Position numbers and translations under genes: made by a program | Shown here: one piece after another, positions 1-8,772 of the stretch | How positions within the stretch are numbered: position 1 is the stretch's first letter | How the letters are laid out: every line of letters starts with the position of its first letter | Notes under the pieces: model-generated | What the model saw: only the letters and a program-made list of their open reading frames with translations | What the model was told of the DNA's origin: nothing | The model's database searches: none | NCBI GenBank assembly: GCA_003241055.1 | Contig: QFOD01000012.1 | Coordinates: 83,028 to 147,027 of the forward strand | Length of the DNA: 64,000 bases | Direction: 5' to 3' | Source of the DNA: Roseateles depolymerans | GTDB taxonomy: Bacteria; Pseudomonadota; Gammaproteobacteria; Burkholderiales; Burkholderiaceae_C

Positions 1-676
1 CGTACGACAGCTGCGACGCGGTCGTCGTGACGCCGAGCGCCTGCGCCAGCGGTGTCAGGCCGAAGTTGGGGGTGTTCAGCACGAGCACATGCTGGGCGCC
101 GGCAGCCTGCAGGCCACCGACGATGTAGGCCATGTCGGCGGCATAGCTGCCGACGGTGGCCGTGAAGGTGCTCATGGGGTCGGCGCCCCCGGCGACCGCC
201 TCCAGCGCTGCACGGATGTTGTTGCCGCCGCCCGAGACGATGTAGAGCGCATTCGGGTCGGCCACGCCGCTTGTCGCGCCGAGGTACATGCCCAGCTGGC
301 TGCGCATGCTGAATGGAAAGCCGGGGATGACGGGCACGTCGGCGCCGTCCAGGCCGGTCTCGGCGCCACCGAAGGCGTAGTTGCCACCGCCAGCCAGCGA
401 CGGCGTGAGGGGCAGACCCAGCGACTGTGCCAGGTATTGCGTCCACACCTGGCCGTTGGTGTAGGTGCCCGAGGCGTAGGGAACGCGGGCGTAGTAGGTG
501 TCGCCGCTGATGACCTGGGTGGGGTCGGTGCCGATCAACAGCGCGTTGTTGCCCCCGTCCGACAGGCTGTCACCGAAGACATAGAGCGCCGAGTATCCCG
601 ATGCGCCGGCCAGCGTGGCCGTGAGGCTCAGGACCAGACCCGCACACAGGCGGCTGGCGATACGACGGATCAACAT
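1..676 (-). CDS. SGNH/GDSL-family secreted lipase/esterase, 3' end outside window
   Basis: Partial gene: 225 codons are visible and the C-terminus lies beyond the window edge. The ATG at 676 follows an AGGGAGAG ribosome site. Residues 1-25 form a signal peptide (MLIRRIASRLCAGLVLSLTA then ALAG-type cleavage region). The catalytic-serine block reads VFGDSLSDGGNN (GDSL at about 35-38), and a second SGNH block, SGGGNN, sits near residue 147. The family hydrolyses ester or lipid substrates outside the cytoplasm. The Asp/His block that would complete the catalytic triad is not visible, nor is any autotransporter or PEP-CTERM tail. The family call is firm; the substrate is unknown. It is transcribed away from the TonB-domain gene upstream, about 100 bp distant. 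Confidence 0.88.
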   Translation of the reverse strand, partial: MLIRRIASRLCAGLVLSLTATLAGASGYSALYVFGDSLSDGGNNALLIGTDPTQVISGDTYYARVPYASGTYTNGQVWTQYLAQSLGLPLTPSLAGGGNYAFGGAETGLDGADVPVIPGFPFSMRSQLGMYLGATSGVADPNALYIVSGGGNNIRAALEAVAGGADPMSTFTATVGSYAADMAYIVGGLQAAGAQHVLVLNTPNFGLTPLAQALGVTTTASQLSY

Positions 677-778
677 GTTCGACTCTCCCTGGGTTGAAAA
701 GACGTTGCGCACCGTGGTGGAGGCAACGAACCAGCATCCCGGGCGCCGTGCGTTTCGTCCAGCCCCACGGCCACGGGG

Positions 779-1552
779 TCAGTTCTCGTTGCTGAAGCGG
801 ATCTCGACCGCCGCTTCGCGGGTGCGCGGAATGGGGCCGAAGCGCCATTGCCGCACGGCCTCCACGGCGGCCGCGCCGAAGCGCGGGTGGTTGGTCTTGA
901 GGACCAGGGCCTGCGAGACACTGCCATCCGGCTGGACGGTGAACTGGACCTGTGCGTAGCCATCACGCTGCAACTGAGCTGGCAGCCTGGGCATGACGGG
1001 GTCGACTTTTTGCCGCAACTGCAATGGAACCTCGGGCTCCAATGTCGGCGAAGGCTCGGGCTGGGGGGCAGGGGTGGGGCTGGTGTGTGCTGAGGCGTCA
1101 ACGGGGCGCGGCGTCGCCGTACTTGGCGGCTCCGGCACTGAGGCCGCCGGGCCAGCAGCGGCAGTCGAAGTCACGGCGGCGGACGGCGTTGATGCTGCGG
1201 CGGTTGGGGAGGGCGCGGGAACGCCTTGCGTGTTGGCGTTGCTTTGCGAGACCGGCGGCTGCGTCGGCGGCGTATGGGCTGGGGATGGACGCCGCTGCGG
1301 TGTCGTCGGCACCGGCGACTGAGGCAGGGGCTGGGCGGCCGGGGCGGCTGGCGTTGGGGTGGCCGGACGTACCCCAGGCTTGTCGGCATTGATCTTGATC
1401 CAGCGGAAGACTGCGTCGGCGGCCTTCTGCGCGCGCTCCATGCGGGCGTCCGGGGCAGACGCGGCGGGATCGGCCTGGGCGTGTGCCTGTGCCAGCGGAA
1501 CGATGGTTAGTGCCAGGGTCTGGACGCAGCGCCGCCAGGGTCTAGAGGTCAT
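779..1552 (-). CDS. TonB C-terminal domain periplasmic protein
   Basis: 257 aa. The ATG at 1552 was chosen because GGAG lies 5 nt upstream and a signal peptide follows directly (MTSRPWRRCVQTLALTIVPLAQAHAQA); an upstream in-frame Met would place 35 unlikely residues before it. After the signal comes a long Pro/Ala/Thr-rich linker (about residues 60-165) and then a TonB C-terminal domain of about 75 residues containing the motif YAQVQFTVQPDGSVSQ and ending in AVRQWRFGPIPR. TonB proteins normally keep an uncleaved N-terminal anchor; here the segment looks cleavable, so this may be a periplasmic TonB-like or cell-envelope protein rather than a true energy transducer. No ExbB/ExbD genes are nearby. 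Confidence 0.8.
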   Translation of the reverse strand: MTSRPWRRCVQTLALTIVPLAQAHAQADPAASAPDARMERAQKAADAVFRWIKINADKPGVRPATPTPAAPAAQPLPQSPVPTTPQRRPSPAHTPPTQPPVSQSNANTQGVPAPSPTAAASTPSAAVTSTAAAGPAASVPEPPSTATPRPVDASAHTSPTPAPQPEPSPTLEPEVPLQLRQKVDPVMPRLPAQLQRDGYAQVQFTVQPDGSVSQALVLKTNHPRFGAAAVEAVRQWRFGPIPRTREAAVEIRFSNEN

Positions 1553-1629
1553 GAAAGCTCCACGCGATGCCTGCGCGATACGTCCGGCACAGGCCCGCGG
1601 AACTCTAGACAAGCTTGAGGATGGCGAGA

Positions 1630-1647
1630 GCCGGGGTTTGCCCCGGC
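1630..1647. terminator. GC hairpin after liuR
   Basis: Inverted repeat GCCGGGG / CCCCGGC (7 bp) around a TTTG loop, between the end of liuR and the TonB-domain gene start. There is no T-run on either strand, so it is a weak terminator candidate. Confidence 0.35.
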
Positions 1648-1657
1648 CAAACCACAC

Positions 1658-2071
1658 TCATGCGCCGTTCAGCAAGGCACGACAGCGCTTCTCGTGCTGC
1701 TGGATCTCGGCGAGCGTGACCTCGATGTCGTTGCGCTGCTGTTCCAGCTGATGGCGGTGTTGGGCCAGGATGGCGAGAAAGGCGCGCAGCTGAGGGGCGG
1801 CGCTGGCCTGACTGTCGTACATGTCGACCAGCTGCTTGATCTCCTGCAGCGCCAGGCCCAGGCGCTTGCCGCGCAGCGTGAGCTTGAGCCGGGTGCGGTC
1901 GCGCGGGCTGTAGACGCGGTTACGGCCCTTGCGCGCGGGTTCCAGCAGGCCCATGTCCTCGTAGAAGCGGATGGCGCGCGGCGTGATGTCGAATTCAGCG
2001 GCCAGTTCGGTGATCGTGAAGGTCGGCTGCAGGGTTTCGGTCGCGGGCGGGACAGACTTGCGAGGGGGCAT
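1658..2071 (-). CDS. liuR: MerR-family regulator, LiuR-like
   Basis: 137 aa, one helix-turn-helix MerR domain (about residues 15-85: ITELAAEFDITPRAIRFYED, then a wing with NRVYSPRDRTRLKLTLRGKRLG) followed by a dimerisation coiled coil. The segment RDRTRLKLTLRGKRLG is characteristic of LiuR, which controls branched-chain amino acid and isovalerate catabolism in proteobacteria. The gene is divergent from a metallo-hydrolase at 2125, and a perfect 6+6 palindrome lies in the 53-bp gap, suggesting it controls that gene and itself. No liu/ivd catabolic genes are visible in the window, so the regulon here is inferred. Confidence 0.82.
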   Translation of the reverse strand: MPPRKSVPPATETLQPTFTITELAAEFDITPRAIRFYEDMGLLEPARKGRNRVYSPRDRTRLKLTLRGKRLGLALQEIKQLVDMYDSQASAAPQLRAFLAILAQHRHQLEQQRNDIEVTLAEIQQHEKRCRALLNGA

Positions 2072-2084
2072 GGCTACACTCGAT

Positions 2085-2098
2085 TGACGTAAACGTCA
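2085..2098. promoter_or_regulatory. Palindromic operator in liuR/hydrolase divergent region
   Basis: TGACGT-AA-ACGTCA, a perfect 6-bp inverted repeat with 2-bp spacer, 13 bp from the liuR start and 26 bp from the divergent start. MerR-family operators are short palindromes of this kind, and ACGT-centred arms fit LiuR. Binding is inferred. Confidence 0.65.
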
Positions 2099-2124
2099 GT
2101 CTAAAACCAGTCCAGCCTCCAGCC

Positions 2125-3186
2125 ATGGCCAACGCGCGCGAATCCGAACTCCACTATCCCTTGGGCGAACAATTGCCCCAGCCCGGCGAGGCGCTTGACC
2201 TGACCCCCGGCGTGCGCTGGGTGCGCATGGGGCTGCCTTTCGCGCTGGATCACATCAATCTCTGGCTGCTGCGCGACCGGGTGGATGGCCAGGAAGGCTG
2301 GACCATCGTGGACTGTGGCATCACCAGCGATGAGACCCGCGCGAACTGGGAGCGGGTGTTCGCCGAGCGACTCGATGGCCTGCCGGTGCTGCGCGTGATC
2401 GCCACGCATTTCCATCCCGATCACCTGGGGCTGGCGCATTGGTTGACGGAGCGCTGGCAGTGCCGGCTCTGGATGAGCGCGACCGACTTCAACCTGGCGC
2501 GGCTGGCCAGCGGCTCGACCGTGGGCATGGGCGGGGAAGCGGCGGCCGCCTTCTTCGGGAGCCACGGGCTGAACGATCCGGAATCGCTGGAGAAGATCCG
2601 CGCCCGGGCCGATTACTACCCGCGAATGGTGCCGGCGGTGCCCGCCGCGTTTCGCCGGCTGATGGATGGTCAGGTCATCGAGATCGGCGGCCGGGGCTGG
2701 CGCTGCATCGCCGGATACGGGCACTCGCCGGAGCACATCAGCCTCTATTGCGAGGCGGCCGGCCTGCTGATCAGCGGCGACATGGTGCTGCCGCGGATTT
2801 CCACCAATGTGTCGGTGGTCGACGTGGAACCCGAGGCCGATCCGCTGTCGCTGTATCTGCAGTCGCTGCGCCGCTACGCGGGCCTGCCTGCCGAAACGCT
2901 GGTGCTGCCATCGCATGGCAAACCCTTCCGTGGCCTGGAGGCGCGGTTGGACCAGCTCCACGAGCATCATGACGAGCGCCTGGCCGAGGTGCTGTCGGCC
3001 TGCCGCGAAGCGCCAGCGCATGCGGCCGGCCTGCTGGGCGTGCTGTTCAAGCGCAAGCTCGATCTGCACCAGACCACCTTTGCGATGGGCGAAGCCATCG
3101 CCCACCTGAACCTGCTCTGGCTGGACGGACGGCTGAGCCGTGAACTTGGCGCCGATGGCGTCTACCGCTTCAGCGCCGCGAACTGA
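2125..3186 (+). CDS. Metallo-beta-lactamase-fold hydrolase
   Basis: 353 aa. The metal-binding signature THFHPDHLG is intact (H95, H97, D99, H100), with later ligand regions GYGHSPEHIS and SGDMVLPRIS. This is the glyoxalase-II-like branch of the MBL fold, which hydrolyses thioesters or similar bonds in the cytoplasm; no signal peptide is present. It is divergent from liuR and probably under its control, so a role in acyl-thioester metabolism next to leucine/isovalerate degradation is plausible. The ATG at 2125 lacks a strong ribosome site. Substrate not determinable from sequence. Confidence 0.85.
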   Translation: MANARESELHYPLGEQLPQPGEALDLTPGVRWVRMGLPFALDHINLWLLRDRVDGQEGWTIVDCGITSDETRANWERVFAERLDGLPVLRVIATHFHPDHLGLAHWLTERWQCRLWMSATDFNLARLASGSTVGMGGEAAAAFFGSHGLNDPESLEKIRARADYYPRMVPAVPAAFRRLMDGQVIEIGGRGWRCIAGYGHSPEHISLYCEAAGLLISGDMVLPRISTNVSVVDVEPEADPLSLYLQSLRRYAGLPAETLVLPSHGKPFRGLEARLDQLHEHHDERLAEVLSACREAPAHAAGLLGVLFKRKLDLHQTTFAMGEAIAHLNLLWLDGRLSRELGADGVYRFSAAN

Positions 3187-3202
3187 ACCGGGCGGCAAAG
3201 AA

Positions 3203-3234
3203 AAGGGCCGCCGACGTTGCCGTGGGCGGCCCTT
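3203..3234. terminator. Bidirectional intrinsic terminator
   Basis: Perfect 10-bp stem AAGGGCCGCC / GGCGGCCCTT around a 12-nt loop, between two converging genes. On the minus strand it is followed by TTTTCTTT, a good U-tract for ending the corC-to-ygjP operon. On the plus strand it follows the hydrolase stop by 16 nt. Confidence 0.75.
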
Positions 3235-3370
3235 AGGCATCTTGGCGATGCTTTGGCCCGGTTGGTTCCGGCGGAGGCCGGCCGGGCTTCGTTGATGACA
3301 GCGAATATCAGCAGTGTTGCGGATTGTTAATTCGCCGGGATGACGGTGGCTGGGGAATATTCCCGCTACC

Positions 3371-4180
3371 TCACTGGACGACGATGGATTCCTCGCGCAG
3401 CGCGTCGCGGGCCCGCTCGAAGTCCGGCAGCACCGACCGCACCGTGTCCCAGAACGCCGGGCTGTGGTTCATCTCGCGCAGGTGGGCCAGTTCGTGCGCG
3501 ACCACGTAATCGATGATGGCCGGCGCGAAGTGAATCAGGCGCCAGTTGAGCCGGATGCTGCCGTCCACGCTGGCACTGCCCCAGCGGGTCTGTGCGGATG
3601 ACAGGCGGAGCTTGGTCATCGTGACGCCCAGTTGTTCGGCGAAGCGATGGCAGCGCGGCAGGAAGTCCTCGCGGGCGCGGGCCTGCAGCCAGGCCTGGGC
3701 GAGGTCGCGGATCTGCTGCGCGCTGGCGTCCTGGGCCAGCGGCAGCAGCAGGCGCCGCGTTTCTGCCTGCCAGGCCGGTGCCCGTTCGGCGGGGGCCAGC
3801 ACCAGGGTCAGCGGCTGACCCAGGTAGGGCAGTTCCGCGCCGTCGCGCCATTCGATGCGGGCGGCCAGCATGCGCCGCTGGCGCTCGCGCTGCTCGACCA
3901 GCTTGCGCAGTATCCAGTCGCCCTTCTGGTGCAGTGCCCGTTCGATCTCGGCCAGCGGCACCCAGCGGGGCGCGCTGACGCGCAGGCCCTGCGGGCCGAC
4001 CACGAAGCCGATGCTGCGGCGCCGGGCGCGCTTGAGTTCGTAGGCGATGCGATGGGCGCCCAGCAGCAGATCCCGCGGCGCGCGAACGGCGCTGGGGTCT
4101 GCGGGCTCGAGCTCGGTGTCAGCCTCGAACAAGGGCAGCTGGCTGTCCTGAAGCAGTGGGGCCAGGCGCTTCGGGGGCAT
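3371..4180 (-). CDS. YgjP-like M48-type metallopeptidase (DUF45)
   Basis: 269 aa. It contains the zinc-protease signature HELAHLREMNHS near residues 229-240, preceded by IIDYVVA and RWGSAS, the arrangement of the YgjP/DUF45 (PF01863) family. There is no signal peptide, so it is cytoplasmic. Some family members have been linked to nucleotide hydrolysis rather than proteolysis, so the activity is open. It is the last gene of the corC-lnt-glyQS operon, starting 4 bp after plsC ends, and is followed by an intrinsic terminator. Confidence 0.85.
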   Translation of the reverse strand: MPPKRLAPLLQDSQLPLFEADTELEPADPSAVRAPRDLLLGAHRIAYELKRARRRSIGFVVGPQGLRVSAPRWVPLAEIERALHQKGDWILRKLVEQRERQRRMLAARIEWRDGAELPYLGQPLTLVLAPAERAPAWQAETRRLLLPLAQDASAQQIRDLAQAWLQARAREDFLPRCHRFAEQLGVTMTKLRLSSAQTRWGSASVDGSIRLNWRLIHFAPAIIDYVVAHELAHLREMNHSPAFWDTVRSVLPDFERARDALREESIVVQ

Positions 4181-4184
4181 GGGC

Positions 4185-5024
4185 TCAGTGCCTGGACGGG
4201 CTGGGGCTCAGTGCCGGCGACACCGCGGGGCGCGGCGGCGCATCCACCGGCGGGCCGGCGCCGTCAGTGGCGGGCTGGTCATAGGCCTCTGGATCCAGGC
4301 GGCGCATCTCGGCCTCGATCCAGTCGCGCACTTCGCGCATCAGTTCGGCGGACTCACGCCCGACCGGGCTGATCGGCTGGCCGATGGAGATGTCGATGAC
4401 GCCGGGGCGCAGCAGGAAACTCTTGCGCGGCCAGCAGCGTGCGGAGGTGGCGGCGATGGGGACGACCGGGATGCCGGTCTCCACCGCGAGCCGGGTGCCG
4501 CCCTGCTTGTAGTCGCCGACCTGGCCACGCGGAATGCGAGTGCCTTCCGGGAACATGATGACCCAGATGCCGCGGGCGCTGAACTTCTTACCCTGGGCCG
4601 CCACCTTGGACCAGGCCTCGGAACGCTTGCTGCGATCGATGTGGATCATGTCCAGCCGGCTCATCGCCCAGCCGAAGAAGGGGATGTAGAGCAGTTCGCG
4701 CTTGAAGACATAGGCCAGCGGGTGGCTCATCAGCGTCGGGTAGGCGAAGGTCTCCCAGGTGCTCTGGTGCTTGGACAGCAGGATCACGCCCTGGTCGCGC
4801 TGCTCGGGGCCGGGCAGGTTCTCCATGCCCTGGATGCGCCAGCGCACGCCGCAGATCACCCGCGCGCCCCAGATGGACAGGCGCAGCCAGAAGATGCAGG
4901 TCCAGTAGACCGGGTTGCCGCGCACGAACAGCGACAGCAGCATCGCGCTGATCGCCACCGGCACGACGGTGATGGCCATCCAGGCCAGGAAGACGGTGGA
5001 GCGCAGGGCACTCAGAAACAGCAT
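4185..5024 (-). CDS. plsC: 1-acyl-sn-glycerol-3-phosphate acyltransferase
   Basis: 279 aa inner-membrane enzyme that acylates lysophosphatidic acid to phosphatidic acid in phospholipid synthesis. An N-terminal hydrophobic segment (about 10-33) anchors it. Acyltransferase motif I is KHQSTWET, H86 to E91: an HX4E form of the usual HX4D, which I recall being common in this betaproteobacterial branch. Motif III, FPEGTR, lies at 159-164. The ATG at 5024 overlaps the stop of the upstream phosphatase gene by one base (TGATG), indicating coupled translation. Confidence 0.92.
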   Translation of the reverse strand: MLFLSALRSTVFLAWMAITVVPVAISAMLLSLFVRGNPVYWTCIFWLRLSIWGARVICGVRWRIQGMENLPGPEQRDQGVILLSKHQSTWETFAYPTLMSHPLAYVFKRELLYIPFFGWAMSRLDMIHIDRSKRSEAWSKVAAQGKKFSARGIWVIMFPEGTRIPRGQVGDYKQGGTRLAVETGIPVVPIAATSARCWPRKSFLLRPGVIDISIGQPISPVGRESAELMREVRDWIEAEMRRLDPEAYDQPATDGAGPPVDAPPRPAVSPALSPSPSRH

Positions 5025-5644
5025 CAGTCCAGCCCTCCGGCCTGGGTATCGGGTGACAGGGCCTCGCCGCGGGCATCGGCGCGCTGGCGGCGTTCCTCGC
5101 GGATCAGCGCCTCGGCGAAGGCCGCCAGGTCCGCGTGCACGCGGGCGTTGGGGATGGCCGCGAGCAGTGCGTCGCGATCGGGGCTGCTAAGTGCGCCCAG
5201 CGGCCCGCTGAGCACCAGGTGGGGCACGCAGCCGGCGGCCTGGGCGGTCTGCAGGTCGCGCAGCGAGGCGCCCACCATGTGCACGCCAGCCAGCTCCACG
5301 TCGAAGCGCTCGCCGATCTGGTGGATCAGCCCCGGCAGCGGCTTGCGGCAGTCGCAGCCTTCTTCCGGCGTGTGCGGGCAGAAGAACGCGGCATCCAGGC
5401 GCCCGCCCTTCTCGGCCAGCAACTGGTTGAGCCGCAGGTGCACGGCGTTCAGCGAGGCCATGTCCAGCAGGCCGCGACCGATGCCGGCCTGGTTGGTGGC
5501 CAGCACGGTGTGCCAGCCGGCGTGGTTGAGCCGCGCCACCGCCTCCATGGCCCCGGGCAGCGGGTCGAGCTCCTCGGGGGCCTTCACGTGGTCATCGCGG
5601 TAGCGATTCAGCGTGCCGTCGCGTCCGAGGATCACGAGCTTCAT
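5024..5644 (-). CDS. gmhB: GmhB-like HAD phosphatase lacking catalytic aspartates
   Basis: 206 aa. By overall sequence and operon position this is D-glycero-D-manno-heptose 1,7-bisphosphate 7-phosphatase, a step of LPS core heptose synthesis. The zinc loop CPHTPEEGCDC is intact. The HAD motif I, normally DRDG, reads GRDG here (MKLVILGRDGT), so the nucleophilic Asp is Gly; motif IV, normally GDSxxD, reads GASLRD, losing a magnesium-binding Asp. Both changes are clear in the DNA (GGA and GCC codons) and the frame is open throughout. It may be inactive or altered. The start at 5644 matches the usual MKLVIL beginning; an in-frame ATG at 5674, 5 nt after glyS, is the alternative. Confidence 0.82.
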   Translation of the reverse strand: MKLVILGRDGTLNRYRDDHVKAPEELDPLPGAMEAVARLNHAGWHTVLATNQAGIGRGLLDMASLNAVHLRLNQLLAEKGGRLDAAFFCPHTPEEGCDCRKPLPGLIHQIGERFDVELAGVHMVGASLRDLQTAQAAGCVPHLVLSGPLGALSSPDRDALLAAIPNARVHADLAAFAEALIREERRQRADARGEALSPDTQAGGLD

Positions 5645-5679
5645 GCCATGGGGGTGTTCGGCGTTGCGCGGCATGGGCT

Positions 5680-7842
5680 TCAGGTGGCCAGGCGGGACAG
5701 GTCGGCCACGCGGTTCATCGCGGCGTGCAGCCGGCCCAGCAGTGCCAGGCGGTTGGCCCGCAGCGCCGGGTCTTCCGCATTGACCATCACATCGTCGAAG
5801 AAGGCGTCCACGGGGCTCTTGAGCGCGGCCAGGGCTTTCAGCGAACCGGTGTAGTCGTGCTGCTCGAACAGCGCGTCAGCCTGCGGTTGCACGCTGGCCA
5901 GCGCGCTGGCCAGCGCCTGCTCGGCGGCCTCCTTCAGAAGCGCATCGCTGATGGTGGTGGGCAGGCTGCCCTCGACCTTCTTCAGGATGTTGCCGACCCG
6001 CTTGTTGGCCGCGGCCAGCGACGCCGCCTCGGGCAGCGCGGCGAAGGCGCGCACGGCCTCCAGGCGCTTGGGCACGTCACCCAGGCGGCTGGGGCTGAGC
6101 GCCAACACCGCGTCCACTTCCTGGGCGCTGTAGCCCTGGTCGCGCAGGGAGACCGCCAGGCGGTCGGCGAAGAAGCTCAGCAGCGGCTCACTGGGGTCGG
6201 TGATCAGCTCGCCGAAGGCCGGCACGGCGGCCGCGATCAGCGCCGGCAGTTCCAGCGGCAGGTTCTTCTCGACCAGGATGCGGATCACGCCCAGCGCGTG
6301 GCGGCGCAGCGCGAACGGGTCCTTGTCGCCGGTGGGCAGCTGGCCGATGCCGAACAGGCCCACCAGGGTTTCCAGCTTGTCGGCCAGGGCCACGACCGTG
6401 CCGGTGTGGTTGCGCGGCAGCGCGTCGCCGGCGAAGCGGGGCTTGTAGTGGTCCTCGATCGCGATGGCGACGCCGTCGCGGAGGCCCTCGTGGCGGGCGT
6501 AGTAGCCACCCATGATGCCCTGCAGTTCGGGGAACTCGCCGACCATGTCGGTCAGCAGGTCGCACTTGGCCAGCAGCGCGGCCTCGCGCACCTTGCTGTC
6601 CAGCACCTCGAAGTGGTCCTTGTCGTCCACGCTGAACGGCACGGTGGCCAGGCTCAGCTGGTTCACGATGGCGTGGGCGATCTGGGCCACGCGCTCGGTG
6701 CGCTCGCCCTGCGTGCCCAGCTTGCCGTGGTAGACCACCTTGGCCAGACCGGGCAGACGGGAGGCCAGGGTCTTCTTGCGGTCCTGGTCGAAGAAGAACT
6801 TCGCATCGGCCAGTCGCGGGCGCACGACGCGCTCATTGCCGCCGGTGACCGCACTGGCATCGGCCGGCGCGATATTGCTGACCACCAGGAAATGGCGGGT
6901 CAGCCGGCCCTCGGCATCCAGCAGCGGGAAGTACTTCTGGTTGGCCTTCATCGTGAGGATCAGGCACTCCTGCGGCACGGCCAGGAACTCGGGCTCGAAG
7001 GCACAGCTCAGCACGTTGGGGCGCTCCACCAGCGCGGTGACCTCGTCCAGCAGCGCGTCGTCGTCGATGGGCTTGAGGCCCAGCTTGGCGGCGGCGGCAT
7101 CGAGCTGGCGCGTGATCTCGGCGCGGCGCTCGTCGAAGCTGGCGATCACCGCCCCCTGCTCGCGCAGCTGCGCGGCGTAGCTGTCGGCGGACTCGATGTA
7201 CACCGTGGCCTGCGCGGCCTCGAAGCGGTGGCCGGTGGTGGTGCGGCCGGCGCTGAGGCCCAGCGCCTGCACCGGCACGATCTCGCTGCCGTGCAGGGCC
7301 ACCAGGCCGTGGGCCGGGCGCACGAACTTCACGTCGGTCCAGCCATCGGCCAGCTGGTAGCTCATCACCTTGGGAATGGGCAGTCGGGACAGCGCCTGAT
7401 CCAGTGCGATCTGCAGGCCGGCGGCCAGCGCGACACCGGGTGCCACGCGGTCCAGGAACAGCGCCTCGGCCTTGCCGTCGGGCGCGCGCTGCAGGCGAGC
7501 CACGGCCTCCGGGCCTTCGCCGATGGAGGCGAGCTTCTTCAGCAGGGCCGGAGTGGCCTGGCCGCTGGCATCCAGGCCGACGGCGGCGGGCATCAGCTTG
7601 TGGCGCTGCGCGCGGTCCGGCGCCTGGGCGCGCACCTCGCCCACCCACACGGCCAGGCGGCGCGGCGAGGCGAAGGCCATGAAGGGCAGCTCGGTGCCGG
7701 GCACGCCGTCTTCATCGGGCTGGACCAGGTTCTGCTCCTGCAGCGATTGGTACAGCACGCCGGCGAAGGATTCGCCGAGCTTCTTCAGCGCCTTGGGCGG
7801 CAGCTCTTCGACAAACAGTTCAACGAGGAGATTGGCGCTCAT
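5680..7842 (-). CDS. glyS: Glycyl-tRNA synthetase beta subunit
   Basis: 720 aa, the usual length for the beta chain of the bacterial alpha2-beta2 glycyl-tRNA synthetase. The protein starts MSANLLVELFVEELPPKALK, the conserved GlyS N-terminus, and ends in a DALR-type anticodon-binding region (FFDDVMVNAEDPALRANRLALL). It works with GlyQ to charge tRNA-Gly. It begins 3 bp after glyQ, in the conserved order glyQ-glyS. Confidence 0.97.
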   Translation of the reverse strand: MSANLLVELFVEELPPKALKKLGESFAGVLYQSLQEQNLVQPDEDGVPGTELPFMAFASPRRLAVWVGEVRAQAPDRAQRHKLMPAAVGLDASGQATPALLKKLASIGEGPEAVARLQRAPDGKAEALFLDRVAPGVALAAGLQIALDQALSRLPIPKVMSYQLADGWTDVKFVRPAHGLVALHGSEIVPVQALGLSAGRTTTGHRFEAAQATVYIESADSYAAQLREQGAVIASFDERRAEITRQLDAAAAKLGLKPIDDDALLDEVTALVERPNVLSCAFEPEFLAVPQECLILTMKANQKYFPLLDAEGRLTRHFLVVSNIAPADASAVTGGNERVVRPRLADAKFFFDQDRKKTLASRLPGLAKVVYHGKLGTQGERTERVAQIAHAIVNQLSLATVPFSVDDKDHFEVLDSKVREAALLAKCDLLTDMVGEFPELQGIMGGYYARHEGLRDGVAIAIEDHYKPRFAGDALPRNHTGTVVALADKLETLVGLFGIGQLPTGDKDPFALRRHALGVIRILVEKNLPLELPALIAAAVPAFGELITDPSEPLLSFFADRLAVSLRDQGYSAQEVDAVLALSPSRLGDVPKRLEAVRAFAALPEAASLAAANKRVGNILKKVEGSLPTTISDALLKEAAEQALASALASVQPQADALFEQHDYTGSLKALAALKSPVDAFFDDVMVNAEDPALRANRLALLGRLHAAMNRVADLSRLAT

Positions 7843-7845
7843 GGC

Positions 7846-8772
7846 TCAGGCCGCCTTCTTGTTCTTCAGTTCGATCTGCGCGATCACTTCATCGGCCCAG
7901 GCCTTGGGTGCCATCGGGAAGCCCAGGCGGGCGCGGCTGTCCACATAGCTCTGCGCCACCGCGCGGGCCAGGTTGCGGATGCGGCCGATGTAGGCGGCGC
8001 GCTCGGTCACGCTGATGGCGCCGCGGGCGTCCAGCAGGTTGAAGGTGTGGCCGGCCTTCAGCAGTTGCTCGTAGGCGGGCAGCGCCAGGTGCACCTCCAT
8101 CAGCTCCTTGGACTTGCGCTCGTAGGCACCAAAGGCGCCGAGCAGGAAGTCCACGTCGCTGTGGTCGAAGTTGTAGGTGCTCTGCTCCACCTCGTTCTGG
8201 TGGAACACGTCGCCGTAGGTGAGGCCGTCGGTGTAGACCAGGTCGTAGACCGACTCCTTGCCCTGCAGATACATGGCCAGGCGCTCCAGCCCATAGGTGA
8301 TCTCGCCGGTGATGGGCTTGCAGTCGATGCCGCCCACCTGCTGGAAGTAGGTGAACTGGGTCACCTCCATGCCGTTGAGCCAGACCTCCCAGCCCAGGCC
8401 CCAGCAGCCGAGCGTCGGGTTCTCCCAGTCGTCCTCGACGAAGCGCACGTCGTTCTTCTTCAGGTCGAAGCCCAGGGCCTCCAGCGAGCCGAGATAGAGC
8501 TCCAGGATGTTGGCCGGCGCGGGCTTGAGCACGACCTGGAACTGGTAGTAGTGCTGCAGGCGGTTGGGGTTCTCGCCATAGCGGCCGTCCTTGGGGCGGC
8601 GGCTGGGCTGCACATAGGCGGCCTTCCACGGCTCGGGGCCCAGGGCGCGCAGGAAGGTGGCGGTGTGGCTGGTGCCGGCACCGACCTCCATGTCGTAGGG
8701 CTGGAGCAGGGCGCAGCCCTGCTTGGACCAGTAGTCCTGCAGGGTCAGGATGATTTGCTGGAAGGTCAGCAT
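7846..8772 (-). CDS. glyQ: Glycyl-tRNA synthetase alpha subunit
   Basis: 308 aa. The start at 8772 (MLTFQQIILTLQDYWSKQGC) was chosen over an ATG 60 bp upstream because it gives the normal GlyQ length and N-terminus. Class II catalytic-subunit features include QPYDMEVGAGT and the conserved WGLGWEVWLNGMEVTQFTYFQ region. It catalyses glycine activation in the cytoplasm and pairs with GlyS. The Lys-rich tail ELKNKKAA is typical. Confidence 0.96.
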   Translation of the reverse strand: MLTFQQIILTLQDYWSKQGCALLQPYDMEVGAGTSHTATFLRALGPEPWKAAYVQPSRRPKDGRYGENPNRLQHYYQFQVVLKPAPANILELYLGSLEALGFDLKKNDVRFVEDDWENPTLGCWGLGWEVWLNGMEVTQFTYFQQVGGIDCKPITGEITYGLERLAMYLQGKESVYDLVYTDGLTYGDVFHQNEVEQSTYNFDHSDVDFLLGAFGAYERKSKELMEVHLALPAYEQLLKAGHTFNLLDARGAISVTERAAYIGRIRNLARAVAQSYVDSRARLGFPMAPKAWADEVIAQIELKNKKAA

